Shown here one piece after another: positions 28,798 to 38,136 of a DNA stretch of 64,000 nt; the first letter of the stretch is position 1; every line of letters begins with the position of its first letter. Made by a program: the position numbers and the translations under genes. The stretch lies in contig NZ_CP084115.1 in NCBI RefSeq assembly GCF_020217465.1, positions 2,542,001 through 2,606,000 of the forward strand. Reading direction: 5' to 3'. The notes beneath the pieces were generated by a model, which was not told where the DNA came from, did not search any database, and was given only the letters and a program-made list of their open reading frames with translations. This DNA is from Cobetia amphilecti. GTDB taxonomy: Bacteria > Pseudomonadota > Gammaproteobacteria > Pseudomonadales > Halomonadaceae.

Positions 28798-29805
28798 CTA
28801 GTTGGAAAAGTACTTGCGGTACCACTCCACAAAACGGCGAGCCCCTTCTTCTACCCCGACTTGCGGACGATAGCCAGTCGCGGCAAAGAAATCTTCAGTA
28901 TCCGCCCAGGTCTGAGACACATCCCCTGGCTGCATATCCATATAGTTTTTCTTGGCCTCAATACCCGTGGCTTTCTCAACGGCACTGATGAAGTCCATCA
29001 GCTGAACCGGGCTACCATTACCGATATTGTAGAGAGCATAGGGTGCAGGACTTTCATCCGGAGCAAGGCCCTCCGCTGCCGATTTCTGACCAGCCTGCGG
29101 GACGACATCCTTGATGCGAATGATCCCCTCAACGATATCGTCAATGTAAGTGAAATCACGCGATAGATCGCCGTGGTTATACACATCGATGGACTTGCCT
29201 TCGAAAATGGCCTTGGTGAACTTGTACATAGCCATATCTGGGCGACCCCATGGGCCATATACGGTAAAGAAGCGTAGGCCAGTAGTCGGGATATCGTATA
29301 GATGTGAGTAAGTATGTGCCATCAATTCATTGGATTTCTTGCTCGCCGCATACAAGCTGACCGGGTGATCAACACCGTCCTTGGTAGAGAACGGAACCTT
29401 GGCATTCAATCCGTAAACAGAGCTGGAAGAGGCATAGACCAGATGCTCAATCCTGTGATGACGGCAGCCTTCCAGGATGTTCAAGAAACCCAGCATATTG
29501 GCATCCGCATAGGCATGCGGGTTTTCCAGCGAATAGCGTACCCCTGCTTGAGCGGCCAAATGAATGACATGAGAAATCTCGTTGTCAGCAAAGACTTTCT
29601 CTACTGCATCACGATCTGCAAGATCAAGCTTCAGAAACGTAAATTCAGAAGACTGCTGAATGCGCTCGAGGCGAGCCTCTTTCAGCGAGACATCGTAGTA
29701 ATCATTGAGAGAATCAATACCAATGACATTTTTTCCTGCTTCCAGCAGTCGCTTGCTGACTTCTGCACCAATGAAGCCTGCAGCTCCAGTAACCAATACT
29801 GACAT
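28798..29805 (-). CDS. NAD-dependent UDP-sugar epimerase, UDP-glucuronate 4-epimerase-like
   Basis: 335 residues, an extended SDR. The cofactor loop GAAGFIG is at residues 7-13, IDSLNDYYDVSLK is typical of the UDP-glucuronate/CapI-type epimerases, ASSSSVYG carries the catalytic Ser/Thr region, and YAASKKSNE carries the Tyr-x3-Lys pair. RDFTYIDDIVEGI is the usual C-terminal substrate-domain motif. The expected reaction is UDP-GlcA to UDP-GalA. Ugd, encoded next, supplies the substrate. It begins two bases after the stop of the upstream glycosyltransferase, so both are in one operon. A GlcNAc/GalNAc specificity cannot be fully excluded from sequence alone. Confidence 0.87.
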   Translation of the reverse strand: MSVLVTGAAGFIGAEVSKRLLEAGKNVIGIDSLNDYYDVSLKEARLERIQQSSEFTFLKLDLADRDAVEKVFADNEISHVIHLAAQAGVRYSLENPHAYADANMLGFLNILEGCRHHRIEHLVYASSSSVYGLNAKVPFSTKDGVDHPVSLYAASKKSNELMAHTYSHLYDIPTTGLRFFTVYGPWGRPDMAMYKFTKAIFEGKSIDVYNHGDLSRDFTYIDDIVEGIIRIKDVVPQAGQKSAAEGLAPDESPAPYALYNIGNGSPVQLMDFISAVEKATGIEAKKNYMDMQPGDVSQTWADTEDFFAATGYRPQVGVEEGARRFVEWYRKYFSN

Positions 29806-29807
29806 TA

Positions 29808-30929
29808 TTATTTACTCTTCTTGGCAAGTATTTCTTCAGCAACATCAAGATAACGCTGAATCACGTATTGTTCGTCAAATTTCTCTTCAGCCAACTTCCT
29901 GGAGTTGGCCTGCATCTCTGCCAGCTTTTCATCTGAAAGATTGATGACCTTTTCCATGGCTTCTTTCAGAGCTTCTGTATCACGGGGAGGCACGAGGAAA
30001 CCATTGACACCTTCGATGACAACATCACGACAACCAGGGGTGTCAGTAGTAATAATAACTTTTCCGGCAGCGGCAGCCTCTAATAGGCTACGTGGAGTTC
30101 CTTCTGGATAGTATGAGGGAAGAACTACGCAATCAACACTTTTTAAAAGGTTTGGCATATTTTTTACATGACCAAGAAAAGCTGCTCTGTCGATTGCAGT
30201 AAATTCAGCGATAATTTTTTTACATATAGAACGTTGTGAATTATCCTCAACTCCGGCTAACCTAAAGTAGCTTGAAGAATGATGTGGAGCTAATAGCTTA
30301 GATGATTCAACAAACTCTGCAATTCCTTTAGGATATATTAGTCTTGCAGCCATTAAAAAAGTAATACCGCTAGCTTTATAAGTTGGACAGAATTTTTTCA
30401 AATCTACGCCCGAACCAGGTAAAACTTCAGAGCAACACGGATCTGAATATCCTGAGTCAATATAACATTGATAATCTTCTTTATTCTGAAAGAAAACATG
30501 ATTAGCTCGCTTATAAAAAAAACCAATAAGCTTACTGTATATTTTCCCAAGGACACCACCAAGCTGTGAAGCTTGGCCAACTCCAGAGACATTCGGTATA
30601 CAAGGTATGCGTAATACCCAGCAACTAATCAAAGAATAAAGATTGGTTTTAGGATTAAACGAATATACGACGGCGGGCCGCTTTATGATTAATATAAAAA
30701 AAATAGATACTAATGAGCAAATCTCTTTAATAGCGTTTTTACTAGTGGGGTTTAAATATACATTAATAACTTGCGCGGACTCTGAGTAACTAGGAATTCC
30801 ATTATCATCCTTAGGTGCTAAACAACTTACAGAAAATTTATCTGAAAAAGTTTTGATAGTAGAACTTCTGAAATTCTCTAAATACCAAGCACTATTACCT
30901 ATAAAAAACACACGAGTCAACTTTGACAT
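29808..30929 (-). CDS. Glycosyltransferase family 4 (PglA/WbpU-like)
   Basis: 373 residues with the two-domain GT-B layout. The donor-side motif is YYPEGTPRSLLEAAAAGK (the E-x7-E region), followed by DTPGCRDVVIEGVNGFLVP. The N-terminal acceptor domain has FIGNSAWYLENFR. No signal peptide is seen; it is expected on the inner face of the cytoplasmic membrane. It should add one sugar to the undecaprenyl-linked repeat unit by a retaining mechanism; donor and linkage are unknown. The first two thirds are very AT-rich whereas the 3' end resembles the high-GC genome, so the composition boundary of the locus lies inside this gene. It is tightly packed between its neighbours (2 and 5 bp). Confidence 0.85.
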   Translation of the reverse strand: MSKLTRVFFIGNSAWYLENFRSSTIKTFSDKFSVSCLAPKDDNGIPSYSESAQVINVYLNPTSKNAIKEICSLVSIFFILIIKRPAVVYSFNPKTNLYSLISCWVLRIPCIPNVSGVGQASQLGGVLGKIYSKLIGFFYKRANHVFFQNKEDYQCYIDSGYSDPCCSEVLPGSGVDLKKFCPTYKASGITFLMAARLIYPKGIAEFVESSKLLAPHHSSSYFRLAGVEDNSQRSICKKIIAEFTAIDRAAFLGHVKNMPNLLKSVDCVVLPSYYPEGTPRSLLEAAAAGKVIITTDTPGCRDVVIEGVNGFLVPPRDTEALKEAMEKVINLSDEKLAEMQANSRKLAEEKFDEQYVIQRYLDVAEEILAKKSK

Positions 30930-30934
30930 TAACT

Positions 30935-32002
30935 TTAACCTTTCGAGATATTTATAATTATATTATTCCATAGACTGGTAATATGACTCGTGCTGCAGTT
31001 AAATTTTATATATTGCTGCGCCAAAGAACCCATAGACTTCCTGGCATTGTCGTCCAAAGAATAGAGTTTTAACATAGAGTCTGCTATATGTTTATAGCTA
31101 AACCCATTCGAAACATAACCATTAGCACCATCCTGAATCATCTCTGGCGTAGCCCCAGCAGGAGTAACTACAGAGGGTAGACCGAAGTACATTGCCTCCA
31201 TTAACGCATTAGGCATACCTTCTCTTAAAGATGGTAAAATAAAAGCGTCAGATTTTTCGAAAGTAGTTCTAACATCATAAGAGTGTCCTAAGAACACCAA
31301 CTTATCTTCTAAGTTTAATTTAGCTGACAATTTTTTTAATTTATCTTCTTCTGGACCACTACCCAAGATATACAATTTCGTATTAGCTGTACCAGAATTA
31401 CAAAATTCCTTAAAGGCATATAACAATTGTTCGAGATTTTTTTGTGGCGCTAATCTACCCACATAGCACCAATCAAAACTAGATTTGTCCTGCTTATGAG
31501 TTAATGCACAACCCAAATTATCTGGAAAAAAATAATTAGGAATAACATCAACAGACTTATTCAAACATTTCAAGCACAAACGTTCTTCAGCTTTTTTGGA
31601 ATTAGATAATGTTTTGGTGTCAAGTAATGAGGTCAACCGAATAATGACATCTCTCCAATAACCACCATAACTTGTATTTCTATAAGATGTTATTACAGGT
31701 ATCCGTAGAACTGTCCCAAGTATTCTTCCGATCAAGGTAGCATGATATAAAAAGCAGACAATTAAATCCGACTTATTTTTACGAAAGTACGAATACGTCT
31801 TTATTATTCCGGACAATGAAGAAGTAGAAGAAAGATTAACGACTTGAACTTCGGATGACAATAAACTCTCATATGCTTGTCCATTTTTAAGAGTTACTAT
31901 TTTGACGTTATGTCCTAATTCAGCTAAATTATTAGCCACATAAATGAGCTGCCTTTCGGCCCCACCAGTGTGCATTACACCAATAAAGAAACTAATCTTC
32001 AT
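30935..32002 (-). CDS. Glycosyltransferase family 4
   Basis: 355 residues. The N-terminus has MHTGGAERQLIYVANNLAEL, typical of GT4 acceptor domains, and the C-terminal domain has YVGRLAPQKNLEQLL and LREGMPNALMEAMYFGLP with the E-x7-E motif, followed by PEMIQDGANGYV. It is predicted to be a cytoplasmic, membrane-associated sugar transferase for the polysaccharide repeat unit. AT-rich throughout. It is now the first gene after the IS3 element at 32178-33446, which separates it by about 1.5 kb from the polymerase gene, so its expression may depend on readthrough or on a promoter in the 175-bp AT-rich stretch upstream. Confidence 0.87.
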   Translation of the reverse strand: MKISFFIGVMHTGGAERQLIYVANNLAELGHNVKIVTLKNGQAYESLLSSEVQVVNLSSTSSLSGIIKTYSYFRKNKSDLIVCFLYHATLIGRILGTVLRIPVITSYRNTSYGGYWRDVIIRLTSLLDTKTLSNSKKAEERLCLKCLNKSVDVIPNYFFPDNLGCALTHKQDKSSFDWCYVGRLAPQKNLEQLLYAFKEFCNSGTANTKLYILGSGPEEDKLKKLSAKLNLEDKLVFLGHSYDVRTTFEKSDAFILPSLREGMPNALMEAMYFGLPSVVTPAGATPEMIQDGANGYVSNGFSYKHIADSMLKLYSLDDNARKSMGSLAQQYIKFNCSTSHITSLWNNIIINISKG

Positions 32003-32243
32003 ATATAACCCTTTCCAGTTAGATGCTAGAGGATTTGTCTTATGTTATCACAAGGATATGATTATAAATAAAAATTATAGACATCATAGAGCAAATTATC
32101 TGGTTTATAGTGCAATAAAAAGTTTTTATATTCTATCAACATCAATATAGCCATATTAAATAAACTTAGCTTTCTATTGAAGTGGTCCCCGTAATGCGGA
32201 CCAGGCGCTAAGCTCTGATCAGACCGACCAGGAGAGCTTGATC

Positions 32244-32531
32244 ATGAGCAGGAAACGTCGACAGTACAGCGGTGAGTTCAAAGCCAAGGTAGCCCTCGCC
32301 GCCCTCAAGGGAGAACAGTCCACGTCGGAGATCGCGGCCCGCTTCGAGATCCACCCCACCATGGTGAGTCAGTGGAAACGCGAACTGCTGGACAACGCCA
32401 CCGGCGTCTTCGAGAGCAAGAGTTCCGGAAAAACCGCCCAGAAGACCCAGGAGGAGATCGATACACTCTACCGCGAGATCGGCAAGCTGACGGTGGAACG
32501 GGATTTTTTGTCACGCGGGCTCGGTCGTTGA
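32244..32531 (+). CDS. IS3-family transposase OrfA, copy 1
   Basis: 95 residues from ATG at 32244 (AGGAG 9 bases upstream; a TTG at 32238 is too close). The N-terminal helix-turn-helix includes FKAKVALAALKGEQSTSEIAA and FEIHPTMVSQWKREL, and a leucine-zipper-like tail follows. Near its end a T6G slippery run at 32504-32510 allows a -1 shift into orfB, producing the fused OrfAB transposase. It differs from copy 2 by Arg versus His in AARFEIHP. Confidence 0.92.
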   Translation: MSRKRRQYSGEFKAKVALAALKGEQSTSEIAARFEIHPTMVSQWKRELLDNATGVFESKSSGKTAQKTQEEIDTLYREIGKLTVERDFLSRGLGR

Positions 32532-33379
32532 GCCGGGCCCAGCGCGTGGCACTGGTCGAGCCGCAGGCGCCCGACATCAGCCTCCGGCGTCAGTGCCAGC
32601 TACTCGGTATCAGTCGCTTCTCGATGTACTATCAGCGCAAGGCGCTACGGGCCTATGATCTGGAGCTAATGCGTCTGATCGACGCGGAACATCTGCGCAC
32701 ACCGGTCTATGGCTCACGACGGATGTCAGCCTACCTCAATCGCCTGGGACACGCAGTGAGCCGCAAGCGCGTTCAGCGACTGATGCGCGGGATGGGGCTA
32801 CAGGCTATTTATCCGAAGCCATGCACCAGTCGGCCAGGCACGGGACATCGGATCTATCCTTACTTGCTGCGAGGGCGAGTCATCGACCGTCCCAATCAGG
32901 TATGGGCGACTGATATCACCTATATTCCTTTGGCGCGCGGGTTCATGTACCTGGTGGCCATCATGGACTGGCACAGCCGTCGCGTGTTGGCCTGGCGGGT
33001 CTCCAACACCCTGGATACAGACTTCTGTATCGATGCTTTGGAGGAAGCCCTGGCGTGCTATGGAAAGCCCGAGATATTCAATACAGATCAAGGCTGTCAG
33101 TTCACCAGCCAGTCGTTCACCGAAGTTCTGGAAGCCCATGATGTCCGGATCAGCATGGACGGCAAGGGACGCTATCAGGACAACATATTCGTGGAACGAC
33201 TCTGGCGCAGTGTGAAGTATGAGTGCGTTTACCTGAAGGCTTTCGAGAGCGGCGCCCACTTGCGAAGGGATCTGAAGCGTTACTTCGCTTGGTACAACAC
33301 GGAGCGGCCCCACCAAGGGCTAGACGATGCTACACCTGATGAAGTGTACTTCTCTCAACCACTGACCCAGGCGGCCTGA
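32510..33379 (+). CDS. IS3-family transposase OrfB (rve integrase), copy 1
   Basis: Read in the -1 frame after the slippery run, with no convincing start of its own, so it is expected as the C-terminal part of OrfAB. It carries the HTH_21-like segment (YGSRRMSAYLNRLGHAVSR) and the DDE integrase core: WATDITYIPL, the second Asp in IFNTDQGCQFTS, and the Glu in NIFVERLWRSVKYE. All three catalytic residues are present, so the element should be competent. Confidence 0.92.
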   Translation, partial: VTRARSLSRAQRVALVEPQAPDISLRRQCQLLGISRFSMYYQRKALRAYDLELMRLIDAEHLRTPVYGSRRMSAYLNRLGHAVSRKRVQRLMRGMGLQAIYPKPCTSRPGTGHRIYPYLLRGRVIDRPNQVWATDITYIPLARGFMYLVAIMDWHSRRVLAWRVSNTLDTDFCIDALEEALACYGKPEIFNTDQGCQFTSQSFTEVLEAHDVRISMDGKGRYQDNIFVERLWRSVKYECVYLKAFESGAHLRRDLKRYFAWYNTERPHQGLDDATPDEVYFSQPLTQAA

Positions 33380-33475
33380 CGCCGATGATGACCTGATCCG
33401 AGCTTAGACGACCCGTCAGGTGGTCCAATGGATGGGGTCCACTTCAGTATTGCTCAATTTATAATAGCCTAGAGA

Positions 33476-34453
33476 TTAAGACCAATAATCTATACCTCTA
33501 CCCCACCCAAAGCCTGGCTCACCTAATCTGTCTGTCCACTGAATAAAGAAGAGAACAGCTATCATGCTTATAAAAATTAAAAACCTACTATTCCTTAGCT
33601 TTAATCCAGAGAGCAGGACTATCAGTATTGCACTTTCAAATATCCTAGCTGATACAGGAAATAGCAAATAGGTTGAAGTATAAAATACTAGTATATATGT
33701 GGCTAAACTATTATTTTTTATATATTCACTCCCTTGGGATAAGAAAATCAATAGACACATAGACCAAAATACAAGTCCTAATCCACTGGCATGAGTCATT
33801 TGTAATTCATAACGCTCACCTTGTCTAGCTCCTAATTTGCTAGCTAGCCATAAGCTTAAGATAGATAGCGAGACTGATATTATGAAAAACAAAATAACTT
33901 TTATCCCGTACGAAGCTCTGAAGTAGCGAAATGCTTCAGTTATGTATATAAAGAATACTATGAAAAAAAAGGAGGAGTGTACAAATGGTGTAATTAGAAT
34001 TAGATAGATAGACTTGTCTTTGTTAAAGCAAAAATAGAAATACAAGAAAAGTGCTATAGCTAAACCTTGTCTAAGGTGAACTATGTTATTTTTTACAACT
34101 TGAGGCATTAGCAAAAATACAATTAACAAGATAAAGTATTTTTTTTCTGTTATCAAAACCACATATGAACTTAAAAAAGCAGAGAAAAATATGATGACTC
34201 TAAGGGTGTACTCCTGGTTTAAAAAAGATGATAAAGATACATTAACTAGCAACCATATTGGTTCGTTTGTTAATAAGCTTAAGAAACCATTTGACATATA
34301 ACCAAGAAGAATATTATAAGAATTCTCAGCATAAAAAAGATAATTCACCCTATCGTAAAACGCATCTATAGGTAGACAGAAAAAAATAAAAGCATACAAT
34401 AAAGCAAATAATAAACTGGCTAATTTCCAAATATAATGAGAACCAACATTCAT
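33476..34453 (-). CDS. EpsG-family membrane protein, likely polysaccharide (Wzy-type) polymerase
   Basis: 325 residues with about nine to ten hydrophobic helices and little soluble sequence apart from loops such as ASKLGARQGERYELQMTHASG. The motif NNIVHLRQGLAIALFLY is typical of EpsG proteins (Arg-Gln-Gly at the start of a helix). Family members act as Wzy-type polymerases, joining repeat units on the periplasmic face. It is AT-rich with Wzx and glycosyltransferases alongside, which supports a polymerase role. The stop lies only 30 bp from the right end of the IS3 element, so the gene just escaped disruption. The C-terminus WGRGIDYWS seems natural. Confidence 0.8.
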   Translation of the reverse strand: MNVGSHYIWKLASLLFALLYAFIFFCLPIDAFYDRVNYLFYAENSYNILLGYMSNGFLSLLTNEPIWLLVNVSLSSFLNQEYTLRVIIFFSAFLSSYVVLITEKKYFILLIVFLLMPQVVKNNIVHLRQGLAIALFLYFYFCFNKDKSIYLILITPFVHSSFFFIVFFIYITEAFRYFRASYGIKVILFFIISVSLSILSLWLASKLGARQGERYELQMTHASGLGLVFWSMCLLIFLSQGSEYIKNNSLATYILVFYTSTYLLFPVSARIFESAILIVLLSGLKLRNSRFLIFISMIAVLFFIQWTDRLGEPGFGWGRGIDYWS

Positions 34454-34472
34454 TTAAGTTACTGCCTCAGAT

Positions 34473-35570
34473 TTATAATTTGAAAAAATCAATATATTGC
34501 TTTGAGATGTACTCTACTTCATATTGCATAGATCTTGAAATTAATTTTTGCCTGTCAATAGGCAGCGTATATACTTCAATTATAGCCTGGCTAAGTTGTT
34601 GTGGATTTTGTATATCGACTAATGGGCCATAGTTACCGTTATCCAATATTTCCACCGGGCCGCCTGCACATTTAGTAGATACAACTGGACAACCTACAGC
34701 CATAGCTTCTACAAGAACATTACCAAAACCTTCATATATAGACGACAATACAAATATATCATGCTTGAATATTAGTGATAAAGGCTCTTTATTTTCCTCT
34801 ACAAAAGTTACTTTTTCCTCAATTTTTAAATGTTTAGCATATTCTTTTAACTCTGATTCTTGTTGACCTTTTCCTAAAATTGTTAAATTTATATCATGGG
34901 TATCCAATACAATACTAATTGCCTTTAAAAGAGTCTTAAAATCTTTCTGCTCATGCAAACGACCAATAGCCACTACTTTTATTACACTATCGGATTTTTT
35001 TATTTTATTTTTTAAGTAATATTTATCAGCGTCTTCTTTGAAAAAGACAGGGTTAGAAATTATAGTGGAACTACTATTATTAATTCCAACCTTATGCAAA
35101 GACATCAAAGTGTCTTTTGAGTTAGCAATTAAGCCGGTACATCTTCCATATATAAATTTAGCTAAATTTAACAAAACCTTATCGAAAAAGTACGCTTTTC
35201 TTGGTACTAATACGTTAGCCTCTCTTACGAACAATTTAGTTCCGGTATGCTTACCACCTGCTAATAACCAAGCTAACCCTACTGCTATATTTATATGTAT
35301 TAAGGTCGATATCATTACATCAGGCTTATTCTCTTTTATATATTTGTACATTTTGTAAACACTAAGCGAAGCCTTAGTATTTAAATTAATTACTTTAATC
35401 CCTTTTTTTATTAATTCATCTAAAAACATACCTTTTTTTTGAAATAGAACTACTTCTACTTGATATTTATCTAATTTGGTAGCAGCTATAGCAAGATTTA
35501 GTATTACTCTTTGAGCTCCACCAGCTCTCATATTCGACACAATAAAAGTAATTTTCTTACTTTGACACAT
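34473..35570 (-). CDS. Glycosyltransferase family 4
   Basis: 365 residues. The N-terminal motif is SNMRAGGAQRVILNLA and the C-terminal donor-binding region is SSIYEGFGNVLVEAMAVGCP (E-x7-E), then STKCAGGPVEIL; a GRLHEQKDFKTLL strand-loop lies between. This matches GalNAc or galactosyl-transferring GT4 enzymes of O-antigen and capsule loci, but the donor cannot be assigned. Very AT-rich (many AAA, ATA and TTA codons). It ends 19 bp before the EpsG-like gene and is probably co-transcribed with it. Confidence 0.87.
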   Translation of the reverse strand: MCQSKKITFIVSNMRAGGAQRVILNLAIAATKLDKYQVEVVLFQKKGMFLDELIKKGIKVINLNTKASLSVYKMYKYIKENKPDVMISTLIHINIAVGLAWLLAGGKHTGTKLFVREANVLVPRKAYFFDKVLLNLAKFIYGRCTGLIANSKDTLMSLHKVGINNSSSTIISNPVFFKEDADKYYLKNKIKKSDSVIKVVAIGRLHEQKDFKTLLKAISIVLDTHDINLTILGKGQQESELKEYAKHLKIEEKVTFVEENKEPLSLIFKHDIFVLSSIYEGFGNVLVEAMAVGCPVVSTKCAGGPVEILDNGNYGPLVDIQNPQQLSQAIIEVYTLPIDRQKLISRSMQYEVEYISKQYIDFFKL

Positions 35571-35634
35571 TTATTACACTCACTTTGATTGTTGTAGAAA
35601 TACTACATATACTAAATCAGTTTTCTGTGAAGCA

Positions 35635-36621
35635 TTAGTTAAATTTTTTACGTACTTTATTAATAACTTCTACTAAACATTCTTTAATATAGATAGGGAA
35701 TAGTTTTTGGTAATACCTTAATTTTGGTTTAGCCAATATAGCTAATCTTGAAACACTAATATGGCTATTAACTTTTTTGATTTTCCAGAATATCGGATCA
35801 TCAATATAAAGTGACTTAACAGCTTTTAGGAGAGTATTTCTATTATAAGTATTATGAGAATTCTTAGCTTTCTTAGACCCGTGGCGAGTATCTTCCTTGA
35901 GTAAACTTAATGGTGATCTAAGTGCGGCCAAATGAAAACCATGGTAAGGTCTAAAATTAGTTAGTTTCTCTCGTATATTCTCGTTAAATGATTCATCCAA
36001 TATTTTATATAGAACCCTTTCATCCACACCTACTTTATCGAACTCATCAAATTCAGTTTCTAACTTAGCACTATCATAAAAATAACAGTGCGACTTTATT
36101 TTACTGAAGTATATATCTGTTTCAAAAAAATGGAGCCCAGTCAACCGATCCTCTTTTCTTACAGCATTACTAAAAGGTAAACCTGTTAACTTCATAGAAT
36201 CGATATGCTGCTGCGATAAAGCGGGCTTTTCAGGTACTATAAAAAAGTCTATATCTCCTATATAGACGTAATCAAATCCCTGGAAGTAATTCTCATTTAT
36301 AAACCATCTTAGTGCGGGCTTGGCATGAGGATATTTCGATTTTGAAAGCACTTCGGTTGATGTTGGAAGATCGTCTGAATTTAATTCGATAATTTTAAAA
36401 TTATTAGATATTTCAGCTTCTATTATTTCTAATGCTTGAAGTACATTATGAGATAGAGGATCATCTACAAAAACATAACAACTATAGTTAGGATAAGACT
36501 TTAAAACAGAGTATATATAAAAAGGTATAAATACTTCATAGCTTCCAAACACATAGCATGCTACGCACACTGATCGTTTATCATTTGAAGATGCATACAG
36601 AGGGGTTGATTCTTGAAACAT
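35635..36621 (-). CDS. GT-A-like nucleotide-diphospho-sugar transferase-type protein
   Basis: 328 residues, soluble. A Rossmann-like N-terminal half (VCVACYVFGSYEVFIPFYIYSV, then YSCYVFVDDP) is followed by a DxD-type metal site in YVYIGDIDFFIVPE, typical of GT-A sugar transferases, and then GLHFFETDIYFSK. I do not recognise a named family. Position among sugar transferases and flippase genes supports a glycosyltransferase role on the repeat unit. AT-rich. It is separated by 145 bp from the flippase gene upstream on the same strand and by 64 bp from the GT4 gene downstream. Confidence 0.65.
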   Translation of the reverse strand: MFQESTPLYASSNDKRSVCVACYVFGSYEVFIPFYIYSVLKSYPNYSCYVFVDDPLSHNVLQALEIIEAEISNNFKIIELNSDDLPTSTEVLSKSKYPHAKPALRWFINENYFQGFDYVYIGDIDFFIVPEKPALSQQHIDSMKLTGLPFSNAVRKEDRLTGLHFFETDIYFSKIKSHCYFYDSAKLETEFDEFDKVGVDERVLYKILDESFNENIREKLTNFRPYHGFHLAALRSPLSLLKEDTRHGSKKAKNSHNTYNRNTLLKAVKSLYIDDPIFWKIKKVNSHISVSRLAILAKPKLRYYQKLFPIYIKECLVEVINKVRKKFN

Positions 36622-36766
36622 AGTAGATTCTCTATTTAGTTTATAACTTCTTAAGAAAAATAGCCTAAAAAAGACTAATATTCTTGAAAATTAAAATTTA
36701 TTCACTAGCGTATTCTGTTGAAGTTAAGATCAGCAAGTGTATACAAATCACTATTGACAATGATAT

Positions 36767-38068
36767 TTAATTAGCATTTTTTCCCCTTTCTATACCATAC
36801 GTATAATAAAGGACATGCACCATAAGCAAAATATTCATTACACTACTTACTATGCAATATATCGCTATAGCAAGAACAGCATCCTCAAATAAGTATATCC
36901 CAATAAACAGAGCTACTAATGTAGAAGCTAGATAAAAAACACGATACATTAAATATACTTTTTGTAACTTTAATGGCGCTATCGCTCTTGTGCAAGCTGC
37001 TGCACTAAAAGCAGTGAATAACCAGAGGCTAATCCACTGTGCGTATAAGCCAGAATCAGCCCATTCAATACCAAAGACAAAAGTAAATATTTCAGGCCCA
37101 GCTATCATTACAATTGTATATGGTAACAAGGATAACAAGCTTAGAGCTATAGTGAACTTAACTAAAAAATCAAACGGATTATCTAGTTTTTTTACCTTAT
37201 CGGTAAACTTAGGGAAAAATACATCTCCAACTGCTTTAGTTAGCAAAAACCCAGGCACCGCTAAGACCGTTTTAGCCATTACATAATAACCTGCTGCAGC
37301 ACTACTCAAGAAGCTAGCAAGTATTATGACAGGTAGATTTCTAACCATAGCACTTAAGAAAGATTCGGGCATTCTATAAATCGGAAAATCAGAATATTTT
37401 TTAGCTAGATCTAAAATTATAGGCTTTATCTGAGATGTTGGTCTTAAAAAAAATATCAAATTATTTTCATTAACAGGCTTTACCTGCATAACTATCTTTG
37501 TTAATATTCCTAAAAATGTTGCTGATATTAAAACCCACACTGTTGGACTAAGTAACCCAAATCCTATTTTAGTACCATTAACGACTAAACTAGAAATAAA
37601 GTTAGAACCACTTATGTAACCAAAGAAGTTTTCTTTTATTAATATATTTTCAGAAATTTGATTAAGCGTAATAAAAAAAATAAATAATGGTACAAAATAT
37701 AGCCATGTTTCAATTTGTATATTCCACGGTGTAAACTGATCGATTAATGTTACTAGGCCTAAGGCAATAATAATAATTAGAGAAATTATTGCTCCAGACA
37801 TTACCGATATCCAAACCATACCAGCAGCTTCTCTTCTATTATTAGCTAGTACAATTGCTACCGGATATGAAAAACCTGCTATAGGTGTTAATATTGCCAA
37901 TATTGATTGAAAACTACCTAACATACCAATATCAGAGGGAGTAAATAGTCTACTTATAATAGGAATAGCAAGCATTGAGATTAATTGCGCACCGGAAGCT
38001 CCTACTAACATAGCTAATATATTCTTCACTATTTTGCTTCTGAACAACCCATCCTTGATATATCCCAT
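36767..38068 (-). CDS. wzx: Wzx-type oligosaccharide flippase (lipopolysaccharide biosynthesis protein)
   Basis: 433 residues with about 12 membrane helices. The start MLVGASGAQLISMLAIPIISRLFTPSDIG (residues 17-45) has the Gly/Pro-rich first helices and R-L-F-x-P-x-D-I-G motif common to the polysaccharide-transporter (MOP) family. Expected role: flips undecaprenyl-PP-linked repeat units to the periplasm, where the EpsG-like protein would polymerise them. The start at 38068 lies 69 bp from the left end of an IS30 element, which now separates it from the initiating transferase gene. AT-rich. Confidence 0.88.
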   Translation of the reverse strand: MGYIKDGLFRSKIVKNILAMLVGASGAQLISMLAIPIISRLFTPSDIGMLGSFQSILAILTPIAGFSYPVAIVLANNRREAAGMVWISVMSGAIISLIIIIALGLVTLIDQFTPWNIQIETWLYFVPLFIFFITLNQISENILIKENFFGYISGSNFISSLVVNGTKIGFGLLSPTVWVLISATFLGILTKIVMQVKPVNENNLIFFLRPTSQIKPIILDLAKKYSDFPIYRMPESFLSAMVRNLPVIILASFLSSAAAGYYVMAKTVLAVPGFLLTKAVGDVFFPKFTDKVKKLDNPFDFLVKFTIALSLLSLLPYTIVMIAGPEIFTFVFGIEWADSGLYAQWISLWLFTAFSAAACTRAIAPLKLQKVYLMYRVFYLASTLVALFIGIYLFEDAVLAIAIYCIVSSVMNILLMVHVLYYTYGIERGKNAN

Positions 38069-38136
38069 AAAGTCTGTTCCATAAGCAAATACAACGGAAT
38101 AAAGGCACTAAACCGATTGATAAATCTCTATACGCC

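Larger units (their letters stand above)
32178..33446 (+). mobile_element. IS3-family insertion sequence, copy 1
   Basis: 1,269 bp bounded by 13-bp inverted repeats, TGAAGTGGTCCCC at the left and GGGGTCCACTTCA at the right (one mismatch). It contains overlapping orfA and orfB. It is nearly identical to 50254-51521 and lies in the same orientation. The flanks (CTAT on the left, GTAT on the right) do not form a clean 3-bp target duplication, unlike the other copy. It lies antisense inside the polysaccharide locus, between a GT4 gene and the EpsG-like gene. Confidence 0.95.
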
